A stretch of DNA of 64,000 nucleotides, taken from assembly GCF_036013915.1 (NCBI RefSeq), contig NZ_CP107899.1, positions 7,840,001 through 7,904,000 on the forward strand, written 5' to 3'. The translations under genes were made by a program, and so were the position numbers. Positions 38,422 through 46,389 of the stretch are shown here, one piece after another. Origin of the DNA: Streptomyces sp. NBC_00464. Its GTDB lineage: Bacteria; Actinomycetota; Actinomycetes; Streptomycetales; Streptomycetaceae. Each line of letters begins with the position of its first letter. The first letter of the stretch is position 1. The notes beneath the pieces were generated by a model that was not told the DNA's origin, did not search any database, and worked only from the letters and a program-made list of their open reading frames with translations.

Positions 38422-39291
38422 ATGGGCACCCCGGACCCGTCGCGCACCTACGCCGCGACCGCGTGGCCGCTCCGCCGCATCTCGGGGCTGGCCCGCTCCT
38501 GCCATCCGGGGCCGGTGGTCGCGGTGACCGCGACCGCGGGCGCCCTGGGCGCGGGCGTCGGCCTCGACGCGGCCCGCTGCATCCTGCTGGTCGCCGCCGT
38601 ACTGAGCGGCCAGCTCTCCGTGGGCTGGTGCAACGACGCCTTCGACGCCAGGCGGGATGCCGCCGCCGGACGCCGGGGAAAACCGGTGGCCGAGGGATCG
38701 CTGAGCCGCAGGTCGGTCTGGACGGCGGCAGGCATCGCCGCCCTGCTGTGTGTGCCGCTCTCCCTGTCCTGCGGGCTGCCGGCCGGCTTGGTGCATCTGG
38801 CGGCGGTGGCGGCAGCCTGGGCGTACAACCTGAAACTGAAGGCCACCGCCCTGTCCTGGCTTCCGTACGTCATCGGGTTCGGCACCCTGCCCGCCGTGGC
38901 CGCGCTGACCCTGCCCGGCCGCCCCGGGCCGACGTGGTGGGCGGTGACCGCGGGTGCGCTGCTGGGCCTGGCGGCCCACCTGGGCGATGTGCTGCCCGAC
39001 ATCGAGGAGGATCGGCGCAACGGTGTGACCGGCCTTCCGCAACGGCTGGGTGCCACCGCTACCCGGCTGCTCCTCCCGGCGCCCCTCGTGGCGGCCTCCG
39101 CGGTCCTGGCCTTCGGCCCGGCGGGACCGTCCGGTCCCTGGGGAGTGGCGACGCTTGCCGTCGCGGCACCGGCGGCGCTCGCGGGGCTCCTCCTCGCCCG
39201 GACCTGGCGCAAGGCGCCGCTTGCCGCGGCGGCCGTCGTCGCGGCGGCGGACGTGGCGCTGCTGCTGGTGCGCGGCACCGCCCCGGTGTGA
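38422..39291 (+). CDS. UbiA-family prenyltransferase
   Basis: A 289-residue polytopic membrane protein with both UbiA aspartate motifs: NDAFDARRDAAAGRRGKP (NDxxDxxxD) and GDVLPDIEEDRRNG. About eight helices can be drawn. It transfers a prenyl chain onto an aromatic or quinone-like ring within the membrane. It is divergent from the srs operon across a 118-bp gap, so a phenolic lipid made by that operon is a plausible acceptor; this is inference from position. ATG 38422. Confidence 0.85.
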   Translation: MGTPDPSRTYAATAWPLRRISGLARSCHPGPVVAVTATAGALGAGVGLDAARCILLVAAVLSGQLSVGWCNDAFDARRDAAAGRRGKPVAEGSLSRRSVWTAAGIAALLCVPLSLSCGLPAGLVHLAAVAAAWAYNLKLKATALSWLPYVIGFGTLPAVAALTLPGRPGPTWWAVTAGALLGLAAHLGDVLPDIEEDRRNGVTGLPQRLGATATRLLLPAPLVAASAVLAFGPAGPSGPWGVATLAVAAPAALAGLLLARTWRKAPLAAAAVVAAADVALLLVRGTAPV

Positions 39292-39307
39292 TCCGGGGCC
39301 GCGCCCC

Positions 39308-39829
39308 TCATCCCGTGCGCAGCCAGACCTCGATCTGCCGGAGGCCGGTGTCGGTGAGGCCGAGTCCGGGGTCGACGCGGTGGAGCAGGGCCCGCCCGGC
39401 GTGGTGGGCGGTCACCCAGCACCGGTCCCGCTCGGTGATCTCGTCGTCCACCCACACGAAGGCGCGCCCCGCCGCCCAGCGGACGAGCGTGCGCGTCTTC
39501 CAGTGCAGCCCTGCCCGTGCGTCCCGTTCGTCCTCGTCCGAGGGCGGGGGCCAGGCGACCACCGGGAGTTCCGGCAGTCCGAGCCGTGGCGCGAGGACCG
39601 CGTTCGCCTCGTCCGTCCATGTCGTCGCCCAGACCGGCTCGCACGGGAGCGCGGCCAGCCGGGGCCCGAGCGCCGGGTCGATCCTGTCGAGCAACGGATT
39701 CTCCCCGGCTCCCGGCGGGTGCGGTCCCGTCGGGTACGTCGGATGGCCGCCGGTACGCGGGCCGAACGGGATGAGGGGGCCGTCGACATCGAGGAAGAGC
39801 AACGGAAGGCCGCCGCCGGAACCAGTCAC
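39308..39829 (-). CDS. HAD-like domain protein
   Basis: A 173-residue protein beginning LPLLFLDVDGPLIPFG, the HAD nucleophile motif DxDG. ATTWTDEAN follows in the place of motif II, and VWVDDE supplies the late acidic pair. The family is common in actinobacteria as secondary phosphatase-like proteins of unknown substrate. It is convergent with the UbiA gene, with stops 16 bp apart. Confidence 0.8.
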   Translation of the reverse strand: MTGSGGGLPLLFLDVDGPLIPFGPRTGGHPTYPTGPHPPGAGENPLLDRIDPALGPRLAALPCEPVWATTWTDEANAVLAPRLGLPELPVVAWPPPSDEDERDARAGLHWKTRTLVRWAAGRAFVWVDDEITERDRCWVTAHHAGRALLHRVDPGLGLTDTGLRQIEVWLRTG

Positions 39830-39886
39830 CGCCGCACCGTACAGCCGACAGCCAGTGGCCAGCGGTCGGTGGTCAGTGGGTAGTGG

Positions 39887-40621
39887 TCAGCGACCGCCCG
39901 CCACCCGCAGGATCGCCCCGGTCGCGTACGAGGCGTCGTCCGAGAGCAGCCAGGCGACGGCGCCCGCGACCTCCTCGGGCTGTCCCGGCCGGCCCAGCGG
40001 GATCCCGGCGGCGGCCTTGTCGGGACGTGCCGGGTCCGCGTGGAATCCGGTCCGGATGATGCCGGGGGCCACCGCGTTGACGCGGATACCGGCCTCCGCG
40101 ACCTCTTTGGACAGACCGACGGTCATCGTGTCCACGGCCGCCTTGGCCGCGGCGTAGTGGACGTACTCGCCCGGACTGCCGAGCGTGGCCGCCGCCGACG
40201 ACATGTTCACGATGGCCCCACCGCCCGACCCGCTCATGTCGCGCACGGCGCGCCGTGCACAGAGCAGGTAGCCGACGACGTTGACGTCCAGGGCGCGCCG
40301 GAGCCCGGCCGCGTCGGCATCGGCGAGCGGGCCCGTCGGGCCGCTCACTCCGGCGTTGTTGACCAGACCGGTGACCGGGCCGAGTTCCGCCGCAGCGGTG
40401 TCGAAGAGCAGATCGACCGCGGCCTCGTCGGTCGTGTCCACCTGCACCGTGACACAGCGCCTGCCCGCCTCCCGTACGACCGCGGCGACGCTTTCGGCCG
40501 CTGCCGCGTCGGAGCGGTAGCCCAGGGCGATGTCATGCCCGTCGGCCGCCAGACGGGCGCAGACGGCGGCACCGATGCCGCGGCTGCCGCCGGTGACCAC
40601 GGTGACGGGATGACGGCTCAT
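39887..40621 (-). CDS. SDR-family oxidoreductase
   Basis: A 244-residue short-chain dehydrogenase. It has the cofactor motif TGGSRGIGAAV, NNAG, catalytic Ser (NMSSAAA), YxxxK (YVHYAAAK) and the ending YATGAILRVAGG. The likely cofactor is NADP, from the Arg after the glycine loop (GYRSD). The substrate is unknown, although FabG-like enzymes read the same way. ATG 40621 with GAGGGG six bases upstream; an in-frame upstream extension has no such signal. Confidence 0.9.
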   Translation of the reverse strand: MSRHPVTVVTGGSRGIGAAVCARLAADGHDIALGYRSDAAAAESVAAVVREAGRRCVTVQVDTTDEAAVDLLFDTAAAELGPVTGLVNNAGVSGPTGPLADADAAGLRRALDVNVVGYLLCARRAVRDMSGSGGGAIVNMSSAAATLGSPGEYVHYAAAKAAVDTMTVGLSKEVAEAGIRVNAVAPGIIRTGFHADPARPDKAAAGIPLGRPGQPEEVAGAVAWLLSDDASYATGAILRVAGGR

Positions 40622-40754
40622 GCAAGGCCCCTCGCTTCTGTGTGCGACGACGACGTGACGTCCTCGGTGAGCATCCATCGTAAGCAGCGGTGATCGACTT
40701 CCCCTGGGCGGACCTTCGTTGCCGGGGGTGGCCGCCTGCGCGGCGTACGCACGC

Positions 40755-40796
40755 CGATGGGCTGCCACCCCCTCATGGAAGGGTGGCAGCCCATCG
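40755..40796. terminator. Perfect 16-bp terminator hairpin
   Basis: CGATGGGCTGCCACCC pairs perfectly with GGGTGGCAGCCCATCG around a ten-base loop. It lies 22 bp downstream of the DUF6381-like gene on the minus strand and 134 bp upstream of the SDR start, so it ends the former. It is one of the strongest stems in the window. Confidence 0.85.
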
Positions 40797-40817
40797 TTCG
40801 CGTGTGCGCCGCGGGTG

Positions 40818-41000
40818 TTACAAGGGACGGTCGCTGCCGCCCCGGACGCCCTGCTGCTCGCTCTGCTCCTGCAGCTTCCGGGCCTTCTCCTGGAGCCGAC
40901 GACGCTGCTCCGGATCGCTCGTGCGCTCCGCGGCCTCGGTCATGTGCCGGGCCTTCTCGCGCATCTGCTGGGCTCGGTCGGTTTCTCCTGCAACGCTCAT
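40818..41000 (-). CDS. DUF6381-like small charged protein
   Basis: Sixty residues, highly charged and helical (AQQMREKARHMTEAAERT, then EQRRRLQEKARKLQEQSEQQ), with no Cys and no membrane segment. Short proteins of this pattern are common in Streptomyces and have no known function. ATG 41000 follows GGAGCGACG. A strong terminator follows, so it appears to be its own transcription unit. Confidence 0.75.
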   Translation of the reverse strand: MSVAGETDRAQQMREKARHMTEAAERTSDPEQRRRLQEKARKLQEQSEQQGVRGGSDRPL

Positions 41001-41192
41001 CGTCGCTCCTTGAACGGTAGGGAAGAGCGGGCTCTCCCAGAGAAACAGCGCTGCGTGAGCAGCGCACCCCGAACCGTTACCTACGGTGAGAGTGCCAGGT
41101 GAGGAAGGTGCGAGGGCCGGGCCCCCACGGCTGGGGCCCCCGCTGTGCGGCCGGCGTGATCCGGGCATGCGGACGCTGGCATGATCGGGGGT

Positions 41193-41882
41193 ATGAACGA
41201 GCGCATGATCGCCGCGTGTGACGGGGCGTCGAAGGGTAATCCGGGGCCGGCCGCCTGGGCCTATGTGGTGGCCGACGCCGAGGGCAGGCCGCTGCGGTGG
41301 GAGGCCGGGCCGCTGGGCACCGCCACCAACAACGTTGCCGAGCTCACCGCTCTGCAGGAACTGCTGGAGTCACTCGATCCGGCGGTGGCGCTCGAAGTCC
41401 GGATGGACTCGCAGTACGCGATGAACGCCGTGACCAAGTGGCTGCCGGGCTGGAAGCGCAACGGCTGGAAGACCTCGGCCGGCAAACCCGTCGCCAACCG
41501 CGACCTGGTGGCCCGCATCGACTCCCTGCTGACCGGACGGGCCGTGGAGTTCGTGTACGTGCCGGCCCACCAGGTGGACGGCGACCCGCTGAACGCCCTG
41601 GCCGACCAGGCTGCCAGCGAAGTGGCGGTCGCGCAGCGCGCGGCCGGCACCTCGCAGGGCTCCGCCGATCTGCCGGTCCCCGCGCCCTCCCGCGCCACCG
41701 AAGGGCGGAAGGCAGGCGGTGGCGCGGCGAAGAAGGCGGGGAGCGCGGCCCGCGCCGGAGCGACCATCCGGGCCAAGTTCTCCGGCCGGTGCCACTGCGG
41801 AAAGCCGTACGCGGCCAAGGACATGATCGCCAAGAACGATCACGGCTGGGGCCACCCGGAGTGCCGGACCGCCACCGCCTGA
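41193..41882 (+). CDS. RNase HI-like protein with C-terminal metal-finger-like segment
   Basis: A 229-residue protein. Residues 1-145 are RNase HI with all four catalytic acids: Asp in ACDGASKGNPGP, Glu in NNVAELTAL, Asp in MDSQYAMN and Asp in NALADQAA. A flexible Ala/Gly/Ser linker follows, then a C-terminal module with CHCGKPY and HPEC, a likely Cys-Cys-His-Cys zinc site. It should cut the RNA strand of RNA-DNA hybrids. The tail may help bind nucleic acid. ATG 41193 is favoured over ATG 41181. Confidence 0.85.
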   Translation: MNERMIAACDGASKGNPGPAAWAYVVADAEGRPLRWEAGPLGTATNNVAELTALQELLESLDPAVALEVRMDSQYAMNAVTKWLPGWKRNGWKTSAGKPVANRDLVARIDSLLTGRAVEFVYVPAHQVDGDPLNALADQAASEVAVAQRAAGTSQGSADLPVPAPSRATEGRKAGGGAAKKAGSAARAGATIRAKFSGRCHCGKPYAAKDMIAKNDHGWGHPECRTATA

Positions 41883-42011
41883 CGCGGGGCCCCCGGGCCG
41901 GTCGCGGTGAACCCGCCCCCTCAGGGGGATGCGCGTGCCATGATGCGGCTCCGGCAGCGAGGTTCGGGATGCCGCCGGAGCTGTGGGGAACGGCGACACG
42001 CTGGGGGGCGT

Positions 42012-42746
42012 ATGGAAAGCACGGGCACGGTGCTGCGTGAGCTGCGCGGGGCGCAGAAGCCGGCCAAGGGGGTATCGCTCTACTCGCGGTACGTGAACCG
42101 GCCGGTCGGGCGGATCTTCGCCGCCGTCGCGTTCCGGCTGGGTATGACACCCAATCAGGTCACCCTGGTGAGCGCGGCGTTCACCTTCGCCGCCCTTGCT
42201 GCGGTGGCTCTGTCCCGTCCCACCTGGGGGCTGGCCGTCCTGGTCTACCTGGGACTGGCCGTGGGCTTCGCGCTCGACTCGGCCGACGGGCAGCTCGCCC
42301 GGCTCACCGGCCGTGGCGGGCCGGACGGCGAATGGCTGGACCATGTCGTCGACTGCGCCAAGATGATCCTGGTCCACACCGTCGTACTGATCTCGTTCCA
42401 CCGCTACTTCGGCCTGCCGGCGGACGGCTGGCTGCTCCTGCCGCTCGGCTTCCTGTTCGTCGCGGTGCTCACCTTCTGCGCGGGGCTGTTGCGTGAACAG
42501 CTGGGCAAGGCGGCCACCCGCGCCGCACCGGTGGGGGCCACGGCAGCGCCCGCACCCGTCTCCCGGCTGCGGGCCGTGGCACTGCTGCCCGCCGACTACG
42601 GGGTGTTCTGCCTGGTGTTCCTGCTGCTCGGCGACGAGACGGCGTTCCGGACCGGATACGCCGTGCTCGCCGCCGTGCACGCGCTGTTCCTCGTGGCGTT
42701 CCTGGTCAAGTGGTTCAGGGAGCTGAGAGTGCTCCGGGCAGACTGA
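42012..42746 (+). CDS. CDP-alcohol phosphatidyltransferase family membrane protein
   Basis: A 244-residue membrane enzyme with the family motif intact: DSADGQLARL followed by GEWLDHVVD, giving D-x2-DG-x2-AR-x8-G-x3-D-x3-D. It transfers a phospho-alcohol from a CDP-alcohol to an acceptor in the membrane. The acceptor could be a lipid or a growing cell-surface glycan. Its 3' end overlaps by 32 bp the 3' end of a TagD-like cytidylyltransferase, an enzyme class that makes CDP-alcohols, so the two may be successive steps. It flanks the exopolysaccharide locus. Confidence 0.88.
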   Translation: MESTGTVLRELRGAQKPAKGVSLYSRYVNRPVGRIFAAVAFRLGMTPNQVTLVSAAFTFAALAAVALSRPTWGLAVLVYLGLAVGFALDSADGQLARLTGRGGPDGEWLDHVVDCAKMILVHTVVLISFHRYFGLPADGWLLLPLGFLFVAVLTFCAGLLREQLGKAATRAAPVGATAAPAPVSRLRAVALLPADYGVFCLVFLLLGDETAFRTGYAVLAAVHALFLVAFLVKWFRELRVLRAD

Positions 42747-43161
42747 CCAGTGTGTCCAGCGCCCGGCGCAGCTGGGTGCTGGACGTGTGCACGGTGTACG
42801 GGAAGTAGACGACCTCCACGCCGACTTCGGCGAAATCGCGTTCGAGGCGCTTGCCCTTCTCCGTGTCGCGCCAGTCGTCCCCCTTGAAGATGACGTCGAA
42901 CCTGACCTGCTGCCACGTCTCGACCTTGTCGGGAACGGTCTCGACGAACGCGGCGTCCACGTACCGCACGCTCCGGACGATCTCCAGCCGCTCCGGCAGT
43001 GGAATGACCGGCTTGTGGCCCTTGGCGAGCGCGGCCATCTCGTCCGAGACGACCCCCGCGACCAGGTAGTCGCACTGACTGCGGGCGTGCCGCAGGATGT
43101 TGAGGTGGCCTATGTGGAACAGGTCGTAGACCCCCGGCGCGTAGCCGACCCTGTGCACCAT
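42715..43161 (-). CDS. TagD-like cytidylyltransferase (glycerol-3-phosphate type)
   Basis: A 148-residue nucleotidyltransferase with GVYDLFHIGHLNIL (HxGH), the helix PERLEIVRSVRYVD, FKGDDW and HTSSTQLRR in the place of the RTEGISTT motif of TagD. The close match points to CTP plus an alcohol phosphate (glycerol-3-phosphate or a related alditol phosphate) giving a CDP-alcohol. Adenylyl transfer as in FAD synthetase or RfaE is less likely. It converges on the CDP-alcohol transferase and is divergent from the glycosyltransferase operon. GGGGGGAG precedes its ATG. Confidence 0.85.
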   Translation of the reverse strand: MVHRVGYAPGVYDLFHIGHLNILRHARSQCDYLVAGVVSDEMAALAKGHKPVIPLPERLEIVRSVRYVDAAFVETVPDKVETWQQVRFDVIFKGDDWRDTEKGKRLERDFAEVGVEVVYFPYTVHTSSTQLRRALDTLVSLPGALSAP

Positions 43162-43348
43162 CCGTTCTCTCCCCCCACGGTGTGAACGTGATGTCCGTGT
43201 CCCCTCGGAAGGTGTCCGGACATGGCATCCGGTCCGGTGGGATATCGGTATCGGTGTTGATCGTGCAACGACCTTACTGTGAAGACCACTTGCGCATCAC
43301 GTGAACGGATAAGCTCACTTTTGGGGCTGTTCCTTGGGGGGAACACAG

Positions 43349-44638
43349 GTGGCTCCGGGGGAAGGCGATCGTCCGATGCCAGAATCAGAGCACCACAGAC
43401 CGCTCGACGGCCGCCGCCTGCTGGTGGTCTCGACGAACTACGCGCCGGAGCTGACCGGCATAGGTCCCTACGCCGCCCAGCTCGCCGAGCACTGGGCCCG
43501 CTCCGGGGCCGACACCCATGTGCTGACCGGCATGCCGCACTACCCGTCCTGGCGGACCGAGGCGGCCTATCGAGGGGTCTGGCGGGCCGAGGAGCAGCGC
43601 TCGGGCGTCACGGTGCACCGGCGAAGACACTATGTGCCGCCCCGGCAGAGCGCCCTGCGCAGAGCCGCTTTCGAGGCGAGCGTGCTCGCGCACGGCCTCG
43701 CCGCCCCGCCCGCACTGCGGCCCGACGCGGTGTTCGCCCAGTTGCCGAGCCTCGCCGGCGGTGTCATCGGCGCCCGGCTCGCCCGCCGCCACGGCATCCC
43801 CTACGTACCCGTCGTCCAGGACCTGATGGGCGCCGCCGCCGCGCAGAGCGGCATCCGGGGCGGCGGCCGGGCGGCTGCCCTGGCGTCACGGGCCGAGCGG
43901 TACGCCCTCGGAGCCGCCACGCTGGTCGGCGTCATCCACGAGAGCTTCGTCCCCCGGGTTACCGCCTACGGGGTGGATCCGGACCGCATCCGGCTGGTCC
44001 CCAACTGGAGCCATGTCCAGGCGCCTTCGGCCGACCGTGCGACGACCAGGGCCCGCCTCGGCTGGCGCGAGGGCATCCCCGTCGTCCTGCACTCCGGCAA
44101 CATGGGCCTCAAACAGGGGCTGGAGGTCCTCATCGACGCGGCGCGGCTCGCCCCCGAGATACGCGTCGTCCTGATGGGGGACGGCAATCAGCGCGACGCC
44201 CTGCTGGCCCGCGCGTCCGGCCTGCCCAACCTCGAATTCCTGCCGCCCGCCGCCGCGGACGACTTCACCGACGTCCTGGCCGCCGCAGATGTCCTCGCCG
44301 TGACCCAGCGCGCGTCCGTGCTCGACATGAGCGTGCCCTCCAAGCTCACCTCGTACTTCGTCTCGGGCCGCCCCGTCGTCGCCTCCGTGGCGGACGGGGG
44401 CGGCACCGCCCAGGAGGTGCAGCGCTCGGCCGCCGGACTCCTTGTCGCACCCGAGGACCCGGCCGCGGTACTCGCAGCGGTCCGCAAGCTCATCGAGGAA
44501 CCCGCCGCAGCCGACGAACTCGGCTCCCACGGGCCCCAGTACGTGGCGCGCCACCTCGGCCGGGAAGCAGGTCTCGCCCGCTTCGACGCACTGCTCGCCG
44601 AGATTCTTCAGGACGCCGAAGGGAGAGACCGCCGATGA
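43349..44638 (+). CDS. WcaI-like group 1 glycosyltransferase
   Basis: A ~429-residue GT4 glycosyltransferase of the colanic-acid WcaI type: N-terminal VVSTNYAPELTGIGPYAAQLAEHW, VLTGMPHYPSW, acceptor domain PVVQDLMG, and donor domain LHSGNMGLKQGLE and LTSYFVSGRPVVASV. WcaI acts on fucose in colanic acid; GDP-fucose enzymes are encoded in the same locus. GTG 43349 has GGGGGGAA five bases upstream; ATG 43376 is the alternative. It opens a three-gene operon with ATGA overlap to the next gene. Confidence 0.87.
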   Translation: MAPGEGDRPMPESEHHRPLDGRRLLVVSTNYAPELTGIGPYAAQLAEHWARSGADTHVLTGMPHYPSWRTEAAYRGVWRAEEQRSGVTVHRRRHYVPPRQSALRRAAFEASVLAHGLAAPPALRPDAVFAQLPSLAGGVIGARLARRHGIPYVPVVQDLMGAAAAQSGIRGGGRAAALASRAERYALGAATLVGVIHESFVPRVTAYGVDPDRIRLVPNWSHVQAPSADRATTRARLGWREGIPVVLHSGNMGLKQGLEVLIDAARLAPEIRVVLMGDGNQRDALLARASGLPNLEFLPPAAADDFTDVLAAADVLAVTQRASVLDMSVPSKLTSYFVSGRPVVASVADGGGTAQEVQRSAAGLLVAPEDPAAVLAAVRKLIEEPAAADELGSHGPQYVARHLGREAGLARFDALLAEILQDAEGRDRR

Positions 44639-46389
44639 CCCACCCGATCCGCGCCCTGGAGGACCAGGACGAACCCGCGCTGCTACGGGATCAGTTCCGC
44701 CAGCTCCTGCGCTACCGCACCCTGCTCGCGTGCGGCGTCGTCGTCGGACTGCTCGGCGCCGGCTGGCTGGCCCTGAGCGGCGAGGACACCTACACCTCCA
44801 CCGGTGAGGTGTCCGTACGCTCCGCCACATCGGACCCCTTCGCCGCAGGCGCCTCGGCGGACAAGGGCATCAACATCGGCTCCGAGCGCCAGACCGCGGT
44901 CAGCGACGCCGTGGGCACCGTGGCCGTCGGCTCGCTGGCCAAGTCCGGCGACGCCGTCGAGGTGGGGACGCTGCTCTCCGGCCTCCAGGTCACCAACCCG
45001 CCGAACACGCTGGTGCTCAGGTTCTCCTACACCAGCCGCACTCCCGAACAGGCGAGGGCCCGCGCCGAGGCACTTGCCGAGGCTTATCTGGAGATACGCC
45101 GGGAACGCACCGAGAACAGCATCGACAACATGGTCGACGGCTACCGCGCCCAGCTGAAGCCACTCACCGAACAACGCGACCGGCTGGCCGAGCAGGAAAC
45201 CGGCACCGTGGGCAACGACGTCACCAGCGCACGGGCCAACCTCATCGTCTCCATATCCGAACTGAGCCAGAAGATCTCGGAGTTGCGCGCGCTCGACACG
45301 ACACCCGGCTATCTGAACAAGCAGCCCGTCGTGCCCGAGAAACCCAGCGGTGCCGGGCTGCCACTGCTCCTCGGACTCGGCGGCGTCGTCGGCCTGGCAC
45401 TCGGCCTGCTGCTGTCCTGGGTCCGGCTCGTCTTCGACCCCGCCGTCCGTTCCACCAGGGAACTCGTCCGCTCGCTCGGCGCCCCTCTGCTCGGCACCCT
45501 GCCCAGGGAACGAGCCGCGGCCGGAACACTGCTCGCCATCGGGCGCGCCGGCAGCAGACTGGCCGAGGAGTACCGCGCGGTGGCCTTCCGGCTCGCCTAC
45601 GACCCCTCGTTCGCCGAGCGTCGCCGGCTCCTGGTCACGGCGCCCCGCGGGGACAACGCCATGGCGACCGCCGCCGCCGCCAATCTCGCCGCCGCCTTCG
45701 CCGAGATGGGGCGCGACGTCCTGCTGGTCGAGGCCGATCTGCGGGCACCGTCCCTGGCCAGGGAACTCGGCTCGGTGGGCCGCGGCGGCCGGCCCAGCTG
45801 GGCCGCCGAACGCGACGAGCGCACCTGGCCGTCGGACAGCCGCACCAACGTGGACGTGCCCGGATCAGGGGCCTTCACACTCGTCGCCGGCCGCCGTACG
45901 GACAACGTGCCGCGCGCCCTGACCTCCGCACCGGTCGGCCGCATCCTGGCCGAGGGCGGCCGGCCCGGAGCCGTCGTCATCGTGCTGGCCCCGCCCGTCC
46001 TCTCGTACGCCGACGCGGTCGCGCTCATCGACCGCGTCGAGGGCGTCGTGGTGGTCTGCGACCCGCGCGAGGTGCACCGCAGCGACCTGGAGCGCATCCG
46101 CGAGATCATCGGCGCCGCGGGCGGCTCCGTCCTCGGCACCCTGCTCCACCCCGGCTACGGACGCCTGGAGCGCAGGGCCCGCCGGAAGGCGTCCAAACGC
46201 CGGGGCCGCGGCAGGCCGTCACCCCCCTACGGCCCCGGCGGGCAGGACGGCGCGGATGCGGAAGGCCCCGAACGGACGGACGGCGCCGGGCACACCGGCG
46301 ACCCCACCGAGACACTCGGCCTGCGTACGCTGGACAGTGGCAACGGGCGCGGCGGCAGCGACCACAGCAGCACCGCGGGACACAGATGA
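44635..46389 (+). CDS. Wzz/BY-kinase-like polysaccharide copolymerase with destroyed P-loop
   Basis: A 584-residue protein. Two membrane helices (LLACGVVVGLLGAGWLAL; LPLLLGLGGVVGLALGLLLS) flank a Wzz-type periplasmic-side domain with coiled segments, followed by a cytoplasmic P-loop-type domain. The kinase machinery is broken. Walker A reads APRGDNAMAT, with no GK[ST], and Walker A-prime is LLVEADLRAP instead of the usual LL-D-DLR form. There is no tyrosine cluster at the C-terminus, which is basic and Pro/Gly-rich. It probably sets polymer chain length without acting as a kinase. ATG 44635 overlaps the glycosyltransferase stop. The open frame upstream of 44635 is a shadow of the glycosyltransferase. 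Confidence 0.82.
   Translation: MTHPIRALEDQDEPALLRDQFRQLLRYRTLLACGVVVGLLGAGWLALSGEDTYTSTGEVSVRSATSDPFAAGASADKGINIGSERQTAVSDAVGTVAVGSLAKSGDAVEVGTLLSGLQVTNPPNTLVLRFSYTSRTPEQARARAEALAEAYLEIRRERTENSIDNMVDGYRAQLKPLTEQRDRLAEQETGTVGNDVTSARANLIVSISELSQKISELRALDTTPGYLNKQPVVPEKPSGAGLPLLLGLGGVVGLALGLLLSWVRLVFDPAVRSTRELVRSLGAPLLGTLPRERAAAGTLLAIGRAGSRLAEEYRAVAFRLAYDPSFAERRRLLVTAPRGDNAMATAAAANLAAAFAEMGRDVLLVEADLRAPSLARELGSVGRGGRPSWAAERDERTWPSDSRTNVDVPGSGAFTLVAGRRTDNVPRALTSAPVGRILAEGGRPGAVVIVLAPPVLSYADAVALIDRVEGVVVVCDPREVHRSDLERIREIIGAAGGSVLGTLLHPGYGRLERRARRKASKRRGRGRPSPPYGPGGQDGADAEGPERTDGAGHTGDPTETLGLRTLDSGNGRGGSDHSSTAGHR

Noticed and set aside
43279..44634. Apparent 452-residue N-terminal extension of the Wzz-like protein
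   Set aside because: It is a shadow of the WcaI-like glycosyltransferase in another frame, Arg/Pro-rich, and ATG 44635 overlaps the upstream stop in the usual way.
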